A DNA stretch of 64,000 nt from Lasiodiplodia sp. COLG20 (taxonomy: Eukaryota; Ascomycota; Dothideomycetes; Botryosphaeriales; Botryosphaeriaceae), in NCBI GenBank assembly GCA_009801085.1, contig VNWV01000020.1, positions 62,001 to 126,000 on the forward strand, given 5' to 3'. Numbering within the stretch: the first letter of the stretch is position 1; each line of letters starts with the position of its first letter. Shown here piece by piece: positions 31,505-42,107 of this stretch. The notes below the pieces were generated by a model. That model did not search any database. It saw only the letters and a program-made list of their open reading frames with translations, and was not told where the DNA came from. The translations under genes were made by a program, and so were the position numbers.

Positions 31505-32377
31505 CACCTCAAAAGTAAACTCGTTCCCAAACAGCTCCGGCTCAGCTGCCGCCGGCTCGACACGGCGTCAAGTCATGCCTTCGGGCATCGCCTAGCATGC
31601 GTCCCATTCTGGTTCATGCAGACGAGTATCCAGAGGCTTGCGCTCTTATCCCAGAGCAGATGGAGCAAGCACGTCAACACCCTGGCCATCATGTCGAGCT
31701 GTCCCGAGCGAGGGAAATGCGAAAATCTGGACATTGCCTACCCTCGAGCGCTCTGTTCATTCGGGAGCGCTCAGATGCGTCATTACAACTTGCATGTGCG
31801 TCGCGTACGTTTGGATCCAGTGCGTGCGGCATCGGAAATACACTTCGGGACCATGCCGAACGTGCACACCCTCGTTCTTAACCTCGCCTGGTATTATAAA
31901 CAAGACGTCTTGCAGCACCGCGTGCTTCCAGAGCTCTGCTCGGCACTCCCAAACCTCGCCAAGCTACAACTACTACGGTTAGACACATCTCCAGGGCAGA
32001 CCGACGAGCCAGCCAGACAGCTTACCTCATTTTCTCTACCGTGCTGCATACCTAGCCTGCGCTGCCTGTGCATTATTGACAGCAGCTTCCATACATTTAG
32101 AGAGGTGATCGACGTGGTGCGCGCGCACAGGCATTGCCTTCGATCAGTCGAAGTCCGTAAAACTTCCAGTCCCCACTGGTTGGATTTGCTTCATGTGCTG
32201 CGGCACGAGCTGCCATTGCTGGAGAACATCGTATTCAAAGATAACGAACATCTGGGAATGAAAATTTTGATTAAATGGCCAGATGGAACTCAGGATACCG
32301 GAGAACACGCAAGGAAAATGGTTAAGGAAAATGGCGTCAAGTGGACGCTTGATACGATGATTCCCCTCTTGAGATGA
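31505..32377 (+). CDS. F-box family copy C, 5'-truncated and intron-less
   Basis: The frame is open through this whole span, but the first ATG is 31616, giving 253 residues. Homology to copy B starts further upstream (from about 31520: KQLRLSCRRLD, then HRLACVPFWFMQTSIQRLALL), so the second half of the F-box is present while the LPTEL...L half is unrecognisable. The conserved intron is precisely absent: WYYKQDVLQHRVLP reads straight through the junction. The rest is intact, including FGTMPNVHTLVLNL, RHELPLLENIVFKDNE and WPDGTQDTGEHARKMVKENG. It may be an expressed F-box-less substrate-binding protein, or a young pseudogene without its own start. The start is unresolved. Confidence 0.6.
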   Translation, partial: HLKSKLVPKQLRLSCRRLDTASSHAFGHRLACVPFWFMQTSIQRLALLSQSRWSKHVNTLAIMSSCPERGKCENLDIAYPRALCSFGSAQMRHYNLHVRRVRLDPVRAASEIHFGTMPNVHTLVLNLAWYYKQDVLQHRVLPELCSALPNLAKLQLLRLDTSPGQTDEPARQLTSFSLPCCIPSLRCLCIIDSSFHTFREVIDVVRAHRHCLRSVEVRKTSSPHWLDLLHVLRHELPLLENIVFKDNEHLGMKILIKWPDGTQDTGEHARKMVKENGVKWTLDTMIPLLR

Positions 32378-33455
32378 ATGAGAAAGTGTGCGCTGCAGAA
32401 AAGAGTTGGTTATCTCTCTGGCCCTGGATCCATGTAAGAGTCCAAAACGGTCTCTCAGCACCGATAACTCATTTCATGTGAAAGAATGGTTGATGCGTTT
32501 TTCCTTCTTGCGGGCGAGCCGTCGTCTTGTTCTCGCCGTAACCACATGCTGCTGTACGTATAATGCGGTTGATTGTCAATCCCTTTCTCCGACCTATGAA
32601 GTGCCACTAATCTTGATGCTTCACACTCAAATTATAAGGATTATAGACACAGCTAGTAGCATCACCGCTTACAACATTGCCAACCCAACTGTGTCGGTGT
32701 CGGTGTGGGTGATGTGCCCAGCTTCGCGCCCTCCTCACTGATCCTCACGCGCAAGATATTTCCACGCTCACCAAGCACTGTATTGACCAAACCCACGGAG
32801 TGATGATGGCGACATATCGGGAAGGATGCAGAGCTGGCAGAAGCAGAAGCCATCAGCGTCGCCATCGTTGTCGTCGGAGAAGGTGAAAATTGGTCGGGCT
32901 CGAGGTGTCAGAACGGCTGCTGTTGTTGCGGCTCGGAATAGCGGAAGTAGCAGCAGCAGCAGCCGCAGCGATGTCGATTCCAAGCAGCGTCGGCTGTGCA
33001 GCAACTTGAAGATCACACGAGCAGCAGCAGCCCTTCGGCAACTCTTCATCAGGATCCAGGCCGAAGGAATCGGGAACGCGGCGGTATCGGGTACCTTGCT
33101 GGCCGCAGCCCAGCAGCGGTTATGACGGTGACGTATTCGCTCTCATCCGCCATTAACGCCATATTACGGGATTTCCGCCAAAATCAATTATTGATGGGGG
33201 AACGAACGCGAGAGAGCCGACCCGCTTCAAGCCATGGCAGAGATTCCGGAGGATCCAACGAAGAAACGGGACGCCGCCAGATGGGAAGCACAGGAAGCGG
33301 TGGGCATTCGCCGCAATTGAGTGGGATTCCGATGACCTGAATGTCACAATGATGTATATAAGATCTTCTAGTAAGTCAATCTGCCACTACGAACCCCGGT
33401 CACTGGCATTATTAGTGTACCATAGCGAAATTCCTCAACAGAGCGGTGTCGGCCG

Positions 33456-33540
33456 TGGCGGATGTTCAGACCGGGTTCCGGCCATATCGTAGCAACATCT
33501 CTAAGGGGTTCAAGTTCGATTCCCGCCTTCTTTTTCTTTT
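33456..33540 (+). other. tRNA-derived or SINE-like remnant
   Basis: An A-box-like TGGCGGATGT (33456-33465) is followed at tRNA-like spacing by a B-box GTTCGATTCC (33514-33523) and then a T-rich stretch with T5 and T4 runs, as in RNA polymerase III terminators. Acceptor and T stems do not pair, so it is not a working tRNA gene. A decayed tRNA or SINE head is the best reading. Confidence 0.3.
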
Positions 33541-34090
33541 TCCTTTTCCACTCTTCAGTCTTATGTATGAAAACATTCTCTATATAGCGGACATGGGGAG
33601 GTAGAAGAATAAAGGGAAAAGAGGATTGAGGAGAAACTAGAGAGAAAAGGAAAGGAGAGCAGTTGCTGGATGAGAGGGAAAGAAACCCTTTCCTTGATTG
33701 ATGTCTCCGAACTTCATGCTATCGGCGCACTTGGAGGGTTCGATGGGCGGCGGCTCGCTGCGTTGGCAGCTCTCCTCGTATCGCTTTGTAGAGAAGTCGT
33801 AATCGTGCTTCGCATTGGACCCAGAGACCTCTTCGATCAAGCTGTTGGCGTGGATCTCTGGTTCGAAGTACTTGACCGACGAATTGGAATGAATGGCGGC
33901 GGAAGCAAGCGGGAGGGTGGCTTGGTGCCGGTAGGTGAGAGTGTCGGAGCGAGGACACCCGGATCTGGGATTTGCCGCGAGGGAAGGAGAGCCGGCGTGT
34001 TCCAGCCGGATGGCTGCCCTGGGATTTTCATCCGTTATGATGCGTTCTCGAACGTGACCGGGAGAACTCGAAGAAGGTGACCGGCCGTGG

Positions 34091-34091
<1 letters not shown>

Positions 34092-34130
<39 letters not shown>
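34092..34130 (+). repeat. TG dinucleotide microsatellite
   Basis: About 19 uninterrupted TG units. Confidence 0.9.
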
Positions 34131-34133
<3 letters not shown>

Positions 34134-34302
34134 TGTGCTCGCGGATCTCGATTATCCGCCTAAATGACCGTAACTGCTCCGAAGAGCTAAGAAAATTCAG
34201 TGCCAAAAAAAAAACAATCATCACTGGAAGACCACAGGATCACGGATCGAGATCCCTTCCGAGAAGGCCTACCTCGAGCAAGCGGCAACACGCGCAAGGG
34301 AG

Positions 34303-34485
34303 ATGGCGGACACCAGTACCGACGACGAGAGCTCGTTATCCACCACGCCGAAGGGCAGACGCTTCGCCAGCGGATCGAACGCTCCCAAGAACATCGGAGA
34401 GATGTTCAATGCCGGCAAAGATCAAGCCACATTTCGCGTAGCGCTACAGCACATAGCGCGCTGGGCGGATGACTCACCACCGTAG
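34303..34485 (+). CDS. possible small protein
   Basis: A 60-residue frame starting at an ATG (MADTSTDDESSLSTTPKGRR...). It has an acidic Ser/Thr-rich start, a basic patch and a helical C-terminal half (ATFRVALQHIARWADD). The composition is protein-like and unlike the surrounding noise, but there is no recognised family and no splice evidence. It ends 200 nt from the 3' end of the convergent permease gene. Confidence 0.25.
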   Translation: MADTSTDDESSLSTTPKGRRFASGSNAPKNIGEMFNAGKDQATFRVALQHIARWADDSPP

Positions 34486-34683
34486 TTGAATATCAACTCA
34501 CCCTGCCAAACCCGCCGTGAAGATCATCTCCATCCTCTCCACATTCCCAGAGTCCACGCATATACCCTAATTCACCCATGCACAACCACCATGATCTCCA
34601 ATTAATCGTATTACGTATATATTCTCACCTCCTCTACCAACCACGACGGTCTCCAGCCGTGACTTCACCCCACACCGCCGCGC

Positions 34684-36599
34684 TTAATCCCACAAAATAT
34701 TCACCCACTTCTTCCACCCCTTCCGCGGTGGATCGGGCGTCTCCGGGAAGCGATCGACCTCTGCCAGGGCTTCCCTCAGCGGGATTTCCTCCAGATTGAC
34801 GACCTTGGTCTTCTTGATGAACTTCCAAAGCAGGAACGCGGTGAGGACGAGGCCGATGTCGCTGCGGTCAAACGACGGTTAGATGAGAGAAAACGAATAT
34901 GCGTGGGTGTTGTTGTAGAGGAAAAGAAAACTTACAGATACGAAGATATGAAGGAGCTCGACGACCAGTTCCCGCGGGTGAAGACAGCAAAGCCGGCGGT
35001 GAAGAGGATGACGATGCAGAAGAAGAGGGCAACGGGGGTGGAGAAGGCTGTTGTTGTTCGTGGTCAGCAACCAGGGCGATGACGGCGGCCATCTACCAGG
35101 AAAAATTGGGCACTTACTAGTCCAACTATTATGCCACGGCAGCGACGACAGCGGCAAGCCCTGCTTCTTCATGGCCAGAATCAAGCGCTGATGGTTAACC
35201 AAAATCGTAATCCAACTGATCAAGACACCGCACGCCGTCAGGTTCAAAAACCAATAAAACACGGTCAACGCGCCATTCGACAAGCTCATGAAAGCCAAAA
35301 ACATAAACGCCGTCTGGATCAACACGCACACGTACGGCACGCCCCACGACGTCGTTCTTAGCAGCACGGCGGGCGCCTGCCCCTTCAGCGCGAGGCCGTA
35401 CAGCACGCGCGTGCCGGCCAGCAGCGCCTGGTTCGACGACGACCACGCCGACGTAATCACGACGGCGTTGACGACCGACGGGATCGCCTTGATGCCCGCG
35501 CCGCTCGCCGCGATGACGAACGGGCTTTGCGCCGCGGTGCCGCTCTCGTCGGACAGCCTCGGATCGTCGCTGGCCACGAGCATGCCGACGATGAGCACAG
35601 CTAGGACGTAGAAGAGCGAGACACGCGCGAAGACGCGCTTGCAGGCGTTGGGAATGGCGGTGCGGGGGTTGCGCGTCTCGGCCGCGGCCATGGCGACCGA
35701 CTCGACGCCGGCGAAGGAGAAGACGGCGTTGCTCATGACGGCCCAGTAGCCCAGGAACTTGCCCCAGGAGCCCGTGGCGATGTACTCGACGAAGGGGCCC
35801 GGCTGCTTCCAGTAGTGGAAGCCAAGCCGCGGCACGCCGGGGACGCCGCCGAGGTTGATGACGAGGCCGAGGATGATGAGGAAGATGATGAGCATGATTT
35901 TGAGCACGGCGAAGAAGAACTCGACTTCGCCGTAGACGCGGATCAGCGAGATGCCGACGGCGAAGGTGAGGACGATGATGAGGATGATCCAGACGGCGCT
36001 GTTCAGGTCCGTCCAGAATTGGAAGAGGACGCAGATGGCTGAGATCTCGGCGGGGATGGAGAGCCAGTTGCCGTAGACGATGTTGTAGCTGGAGTGTAGT
36101 TAGCCGGGGATGCTGGTCACGTGAGTGGGAGACGACGACGACTTACCCGATGGCGAAGCCCAGGGCCGGATCCACGAGGAACTCGGCATGCCGCACGAAG
36201 GAGCCGGTCACGGGCAGCAGGGCCGTGACCTCGCCCAGGGCGAACTGCACGGCGCACACGATCAGGCCGACGGTGGCATAGCCAAGCAACGCGCCGAGAG
36301 GGCCGCCGGTTTGGATGGAGCCTCCAAGCCCGAGGAACAGACCTGTGCCCTGCAGATTGATTGCTTCGTTAGCATTGCGGCTCCAAGCGAATGGCAGGAG
36401 TGAAACGCACGATAGCGCCGGCCAAGGCGATCAGGGAGATGTGCCGCTGGTGCAGGCCGCGCGCGAGGTTCTGCTGCTCGTTGTCGGTGAGGAAGTCGCC
36501 ATGGTGGTCGTCCCGCGGTTCGGCAGCAGCAGCAGCGACGGGCTCCAGGTACGGGTCGTGCGACACGTCGACGGCGCTGCCGTTCTTCGCGGCTGCCAT
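34684..36599 (-). CDS. amino-acid permease (AAT/YAT family)
   Basis: Five exons (36599-36411, 36349-36147, 36088-35118, 35047-34936, 34861-34684) give 550 residues; all phases fit and introns are 58-74 nt. The family signature in helix 1 (LAGAIGTGLFLGLGGSIQTG) spans the first intron. Other landmarks are GEVTALLPVTGSFVRHAEF, NWLSIPAEISA, GVESVAMAAAETRNPR and the helix with WSSSNQALLAGTRVLYGLA, with 12 predicted transmembrane helices. Such permeases import amino acids across the plasma membrane by proton symport. The C-terminal tail (LEEIPLREALAEVDRFPE) resembles the cytosolic tails that govern endocytic turnover in yeast relatives. Substrate specificity cannot be read from sequence. The next gene leftward is convergent or absent; the UNC93-like transporter lies 0.8 kb upstream on the same strand. 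Confidence 0.92.
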
Positions 36600-37412
36600 G
36601 GTTGCGATCTGCGTGCGGGAGGGATCACTGGGGACCTGCGACCTGGTTTGCGGCTCGTCAAACGAATAAAAGGGACATGTGAGAGGGCGTGGCGACAGGG
36701 CTGGGCTGCAGAGACAAGACAAGGCGCAAATGGCGTGCTGCGCAGATTGCCGACCGGCGGCTGAAAACACCACGCGGCACTGCCTATCGGTCGAGTCAGG
36801 CACACCGGACGGATGCGGTCAGGACACCGGCAAGTTGTACGACTGAGTCGCGTCAGGCCGGAGGTGGAGCTCGCCATCGCCTGCGACTGCCGTTTTTCGC
36901 TAAGGCTACGTTAGTCGCCGCGCCATTATTCGAGACGTCTCTTATCTCCAAGTGGCCGCTTTTGACGCTGACTTCGAGATCCTGGTGCAGCGAAAAGTAA
37001 AAGTTGACGTGCATCTGGCATGCGTGAAATCTGTTACAGTTGTGCTGAAACTTTAGTCCGTGTGGGCAATCCCTTCCTTCGGCCACTTCTTTTCGCCGTG
37101 GGGGCCCCACACTCTACTCCACATGGCTCCCGCCTGCAAGCGAGGGTCCAACCGACACTCCAACCTCTGAAGCTAGCCTGTCTTGCTCGTCAACCCGAAG
37201 TTCGAGTGTATTTCAAACAGCTATTCATGCATTGAAATTAGCCACCGTTCAAGGACCCGACGAGGCTTCCATGGTTGATGAAAACAAGAAGTCGTGGCCT
37301 ATACAAACCAACGCTAATCAAGCCAACGGACAAACATTCCAAGCGCGAATCAGAATCCAGGGGCCATGAAAGTGGCTGGCTGAAACTCGATAACGACTAC
37401 AGATAAGCTTAT
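36600..37412. other. intergenic, permease promoter
   Basis: 0.8 kb between two minus-strand transporter genes. It should hold the permease promoter. No gene seen. Confidence 0.5.
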
Positions 37413-38962
37413 TTAGACGGCAGTCTTCTCTTTTCCCTCGGCCTGTACAGTCTCCATCACCACACCAGATTCCTCGTCACTCTGCTGCGCTGCAGCCGCA
37501 AACTTGTCCGTCTCAACAGGCACATGGTCCTTGACAACAAGCCAGGTCGGGAAGACAGCAAGACCTGTTCTCTGGTCAGCAAAGAAGCGCAAAACAGACA
37601 AATCCACTTACCCAGCAAAATCGTGTTCACCGCCAACGGCACCCTCCCGCCCTTCCACTCCCTCGTGTTCAATCCAAAGCTGATGGCCTGCGACAAACTC
37701 TCCTGGCCCCTCAAAACGCCCGAGAAGCGGCTGAGCTCGGAAATGTTGTCCGTCTTGGTAGCGAGGAGGTAGTACAGCCAGTTCTGCAGCGCCTGGCGCG
37801 CAAAATCCCAGAGCAGCAGCACGAAGAAGCCCTCGACAAAGCCCTTATCCGCCCAATCCAGCGACGGCGGGTTCGCCGTGTACTTTTCCTGCACCACCCA
37901 GCCGTACACCCACGCCACGACGTGCAGGACGATGACGTAATAGAAGCCGACGGTGATGCGCTTCTTGACCGCCAACCCTTTGTAGTCCAGCAGCGAGCTC
38001 ATCAGCTGCGACGACAGCAGCGTCCCGAAGTTCGACACGAACCCGATTAGCGCGCGCGCCCGCACGCCGAAGTAGTACGTCTGGAAGTTGCCCGTGTACT
38101 GGTTGAAGTAGGCCGCCCAGAAGACGGGCAGCAGCAGGAGGACATCCCTCCTCCTACTCACCCGCCACAGCGCGCGCATTTCCGCCCGGAAGCTCCTCTC
38201 GGCGCGGATCACGACCTTCGTCCCATCGCCCCGCACCACCTTCTCCGGCGGGCTCAGCAGCAGCGCCACCGGCACGCTCAGGCACTGCAGCGCCACGAAA
38301 ACCAAATACGTCTGGCTCCCCACCTTCCCCTTCTTCTTCGCCCCCTCGTCGTGATTCATCGCCAACACAATCGCACCCCCCAACAACGGCCCCCCCGTCC
38401 TAAACCACAGCCAGATATTCATATACCGCCCCCTCTTCCCACTCTCCGGATACCCCAGCGCGACCGCGCCCTCGCTCGCCCAGAACAATCCCGCGGAGAC
38501 GCCGCAGCACGCCGCGCCGACCAGCACGAACCACTCGTTGCCAAACTTGTTATTACAGTACAGGCCTGCGGAATAGAGCGGGTACCCGACGGCGCCGAGG
38601 AGGAGCGTGCGGGAGAGGCCGATCCTGTTCGCGATCGGCCCGCCCAGCAGGCAGAGGATGGCCATCAATGCGAAGACGAGCGCGTTGGCCGCGTTGACGA
38701 GGTACGGCGACTGCGCGCCGCCGGCGCCGAGCAGGTTCATCGCGTTCCAGAGCCCCGGCGCCATAAAGCCGACGCCGCCGATGACGAAGGCGTTGAAGAG
38801 GGTGCTGTGGCGCCATTGGGCGAATTTGCTGGGGGTGGGCGCGGGAGTGGCATTTGGTGGGGTTGGTGGTGGAGGCGTGGTAGAGATGGCGCTGGGGGAG
38901 AGGGAGGGGGAGACCGCGATGGCGGCGGTTGGCTCCTTAGGAGGAGCTGTCGAGTCGGCCAT
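37413..38962 (-). CDS. UNC93-like major-facilitator membrane protein
   Basis: Two exons (38962-37612, 37564-37413) give 500 residues. The 47-nt intron is GTAAGT, CTGAC and ACAG. After a 45-residue Pro/Thr/Ser-rich leader comes the UNC93/DUF895 pattern: VIGGVGFMAPGLWNAMNLLG, GGPIANRIGLSRTLLLGAVGYPLYSAGL, WASEGAVALGYPE and FNQYTGNFQTYYFGVRAR, about 11-12 transmembrane helices in all. A cytoplasmic tail after the last helix ends in acidic and Lys-rich residues. Animal UNC93 proteins regulate channels or traffic receptors; fungal members are largely uncharacterised and are thought to be transporters. Location is a membrane, plasma or endosomal. It stands in tandem with the permease gene, but the spacing gives no sign of co-regulation beyond orientation. 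Confidence 0.88.
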
Positions 38963-39674
38963 GGTGGGCGGTTGTGGGTGGTTGCCGGCCAGTGGTTTGG
39001 GGCGAGTCAGGCGGTGCTGCTGGGCTTCTCGCGGCTCAATGCTTCTATATACTTAGCGGCGCATGGCGTTGCTGCCGGTGTAGGGTGACATCGTGGATGG
39101 CGGGAAGGAAGAAAAAAAAATCTGATGCCGTGCTCATCTTTCGCTGTTATGGCGAGCTTGGCCTTGGCGGACGGACGATGGCACCGTGGTGTTCTAGTCG
39201 GCGCGGAAATGCTGGCCGTTTTGGCTTGAGCGAGCCGCGTTGCGATGGCGCAATGCCAGAATTGCGGGCCGGTGTTGCTCGGCTAATGTGCCTGACTCGG
39301 AAGGTGGTAAGGCGCCGGCGATCTGTGTGGGATTGGCCGGTGGGTTCCTGCAGGTGGCTGAGATCCTCCCGTATACTTACATTCAGATCGTAAGTTTGCA
39401 GAATTGCAGGCCAGTGTTGCCACTAATTCCGATTACCAGAGAACAAGAAGGACCAGCAGAAAGTCAACAGTCAAAGTAAAATGGTAAAATGTACATCATT
39501 CTACCTTCCCTCCCCTTTCGCTTTCATTTTTCCTGCCGTCCATGTGTGCAAAATCGGGTTCAAAGGAAACAGTAGATTAATATAGCATAGTCCGACTATT
39601 ATGAGAGTAATAGGGTTACATGGATACTTGAACGAATGTAATGTAAGAAAGTACTGAAGAGGCACGAAAAAACG
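38963..39674. other. intergenic
   Basis: 0.7 kb between two minus-strand genes. It should hold the UNC93-like promoter. Nothing else recognised. Confidence 0.5.
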
Positions 39675-42107
39675 TTAGAGGACCCGGAAGATTTTCCAAG
39701 GGCAGTTTTCAGAACGATTCCACGTCTCGTTTGACTTGAAGATTCCAGCTCTCATCCAAGATCCATCAGGTTGGTTGGGGAATGGGATGACAACCAGACC
39801 CCAGGTCTTGCTTCTATCGTGCTGTTGGATCAGTGGCACTAAGTACATCTCATTCAGAGGTCCTTGAGACTCCCACAGCGGATGCTGTTCATCGCTGGGA
39901 GCGTCCGAGATCTGGAGACGCCCATCTGGACCCAACTGTAGGGTCCAGTCAAGATCCATGTCGGCCTCGAGTCCCGCATCGTCTCTCAACCTGAGCGTCT
40001 CCTCTTGCATGTGGAGTTGCATTGATTCGGAGCGGTAGGCTTTCGAGGAGAGAATAATATAACCAGACTTGACCTGGCCAAAAGGATTGGCGTCCCCTAC
40101 GTCGAGCATCGAATCGACAATATCGCACTCAGCTTTTGTGATTGTATCGAAGGCCCAGGCATGCGAAGAGTACGAGGATAAAGGTGTCGCAACCCAGCTC
40201 CATGAAGGAGCAACGTAATCTTTTCCAAGGCCGAAGAATGACTTTTCAAGATGATCCTTGAATCCTTCACATTTGTCTTCCATGTTTTTATTCCACGTAA
40301 GGCCGCGATGGAAGTCAGAGATGAACAACCCTGCAATGTAGTCACTCCCTGTCTTCTCCTGCAAGAGTTGAGCGAAGGAGGATATGGCGGGAAGGAGGTC
40401 TGTTGGTTTATTGAAATGCCTATGGCTGATGTGGAATTGGCTGCCCGTCCAGTAACGTCCGATAATTTCGCGAGCGCTTCCACGCCTGTCCATGGACTGA
40501 AGCCACAGGTGATTTTGAAGGATATTCGCAACTGGTAGATAATGCCGTAGTGATCTCTCTATAAACTGGAGACCGTAGCACTCAAACGCTACCGATCGTG
40601 CACCAAATCTCAGCTTTCGTGGAGACATTAAGGCTTCGCTGAATGTCCAGCCACGAGTTACCCACTTTGAGCTTTTTAGCTCTTCATCAGCGGCACGAAG
40701 CCCGGGTGACGGCCATGTGAGTTGGAGTCGTTGCCGAAAGTCTTTTGGGTCGTAGTCCTCAGATTCAACGGGTACCTCGTGCATCCAGTATGCTCCTCCG
40801 ACATCTTTTTTCAGGGCAGAGCGAAAACTGATCCTTGCACTCTTGGAACGTGCGGGAAGGAACCCCTGATCACTCGATTGACTTGAGAGTGGGACGATGG
40901 TTAGGAACGCGTTGCGGTAGATGTCGGACAGTCGTCTAGATTCTTCCTGCCAATCTCGGTCGTCATCTCCTTCACCTGCTTGGACGATGCAGAATGCGTC
41001 AATCCAAAGGTAACAAAAGCCTAGCTTCCGCGTGACGAGGATTGCATCACGACATGCTGCGGGGAATTCTTCGAAAGCAATACGTCGACAACGCTTAAGC
41101 AAGTTCTCCTTTGTGGTCATATGTGATTTTGATGACTTTTCACCCCAGCAGTAGCTGAGGGCCAGGTAATTCGGTGGGTTCCGGCCATTGAAGACGTGTG
41201 GATGATTTGCCGTTATTACGAGTCGTGGATCTTCCTGACCCGAGGTTCCCACATCGATTAGCCGCGTTGGATGTTTGATTTGAGTTGAGATCTGGCATGC
41301 TTTGCATGCTTTTATGTGTTCGTCTAACCACAACTTAAATGTGAAACGTCCATCACCATCATCGGCTGGAGGAAACTCCAGCGGTGGTTGTCTCGGAATT
41401 CTCAGCCATCTCGCAAATGAGACTATAATTGAACTGTCAGTTAGTTGCCTGAGTGTTAAATCCCACAATGGTTTTAGAAACTCACCTGGAGGAGCACTGA
41501 TCCTGAACCATAGTTTGAAAGGTTGATTATTATCCACTTGAACCCGTAGAGAGAATAGGTATAATTGTAAAGAGCCACTCAGCCCATGCTCCTCTATCTC
41601 ACTTCTAGAACCAGTGTGCCACTCATATTGTGCATTCGAGATGGATATGATGGACTTGATGGAAGGATTCTTCGTCAGCCCGCGATTTTGGAATGTTGAT
41701 ATCAGCAGAGAGCAAAACTGACACCCCTCTGCCGCAGAGGCAGTAAGGCCTGGGAGGTCGGGAAGGTTGTCTTTTTTCACAAATTGAACAGGTAAAGACA
41801 TGAACGTTATTTGCGTGTCTTGATACTCGTCATGGGGAAGATACTGGAAAAATAGGTGTTGACATCCGTCCATGAGCTCGCAATCACGGATGCCCCCTCC
41901 AAAGCTAGAGTCGTCGATCTCCAAGCCCTGGCATGTTTCGCAGAGCGTTGGAGCAATATCCTCGGTAAGCCCGTTGTAGAAAGCGTTCAATTCATCCGTC
42001 GGATCCGAGGGGTGGGGCGCGCCGAGTCCCCAGAAGTCAATCAGATCTCTTAAAAGTTCCGAGTCCCCCGCGACAACTGACAGTGGTGTATCCATGGTCG
42101 GAGCCAT
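39675..42107 (-). CDS. HET-domain protein (heterokaryon incompatibility type)
   Basis: From the ATG at 42107 the frame gives 810 residues unspliced. A likely intron (41423-41485: GTGAGT, CTAAC/CTGAC, TATAG) is 63 nt, a multiple of three and stop-free; removing it gives 789 residues and joins RISAPP to VSFARWLRIP. The N-terminal region has Cys pairs (CETCQGLEI and CQFCSLLIS). The HET core reads PTRLIDV, YLALSYCWGEKS near residue 319 unspliced, CYLWIDAFCIVQ, RLSDIYRNAFLTI and TRGWTFSEALMSPRKLRFG, a canonical order. HET proteins control fusion compatibility and cell death. A longer TTG-started extension was rejected in favour of the first ATG. It resembles the HET protein at 7457-9703 in layout but differs through most of its length, so the two are not recent duplicates. 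Confidence 0.87.
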   Translation of the reverse strand: MAPTMDTPLSVVAGDSELLRDLIDFWGLGAPHPSDPTDELNAFYNGLTEDIAPTLCETCQGLEIDDSSFGGGIRDCELMDGCQHLFFQYLPHDEYQDTQITFMSLPVQFVKKDNLPDLPGLTASAAEGCQFCSLLISTFQNRGLTKNPSIKSIISISNAQYEWHTGSRSEIEEHGLSGSLQLYLFSLRVQVDNNQPFKLWFRISAPPGEFLKPLWDLTLRQLTDSSIIVSFARWLRIPRQPPLEFPPADDGDGRFTFKLWLDEHIKACKACQISTQIKHPTRLIDVGTSGQEDPRLVITANHPHVFNGRNPPNYLALSYCWGEKSSKSHMTTKENLLKRCRRIAFEEFPAACRDAILVTRKLGFCYLWIDAFCIVQAGEGDDDRDWQEESRRLSDIYRNAFLTIVPLSSQSSDQGFLPARSKSARISFRSALKKDVGGAYWMHEVPVESEDYDPKDFRQRLQLTWPSPGLRAADEELKSSKWVTRGWTFSEALMSPRKLRFGARSVAFECYGLQFIERSLRHYLPVANILQNHLWLQSMDRRGSAREIIGRYWTGSQFHISHRHFNKPTDLLPAISSFAQLLQEKTGSDYIAGLFISDFHRGLTWNKNMEDKCEGFKDHLEKSFFGLGKDYVAPSWSWVATPLSSYSSHAWAFDTITKAECDIVDSMLDVGDANPFGQVKSGYIILSSKAYRSESMQLHMQEETLRLRDDAGLEADMDLDWTLQLGPDGRLQISDAPSDEQHPLWESQGPLNEMYLVPLIQQHDRSKTWGLVVIPFPNQPDGSWMRAGIFKSNETWNRSENCPWKIFRVL

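Larger units (their letters stand above)
32378..34683. other. long intergenic stretch, mostly featureless
   Basis: 2.3 kb holding duplicated flank (32711-32806), a tRNA-like promoter remnant (33456-33540), a TG microsatellite (34092-34130) and one possible small gene (34303-34485). Other open frames here lack family features or are compositionally biased. Confidence 0.45.

Noticed and set aside
33440..33530. Functional tRNA gene
   Set aside because: The B-box fits, but neither acceptor nor T stem pairs. It is kept only as a possible tRNA-derived remnant.
33637..34224. 195-codon minus-strand frame with a poly-His-Thr run
   Set aside because: It is driven by the TG microsatellite, with no family features and several competing frames.
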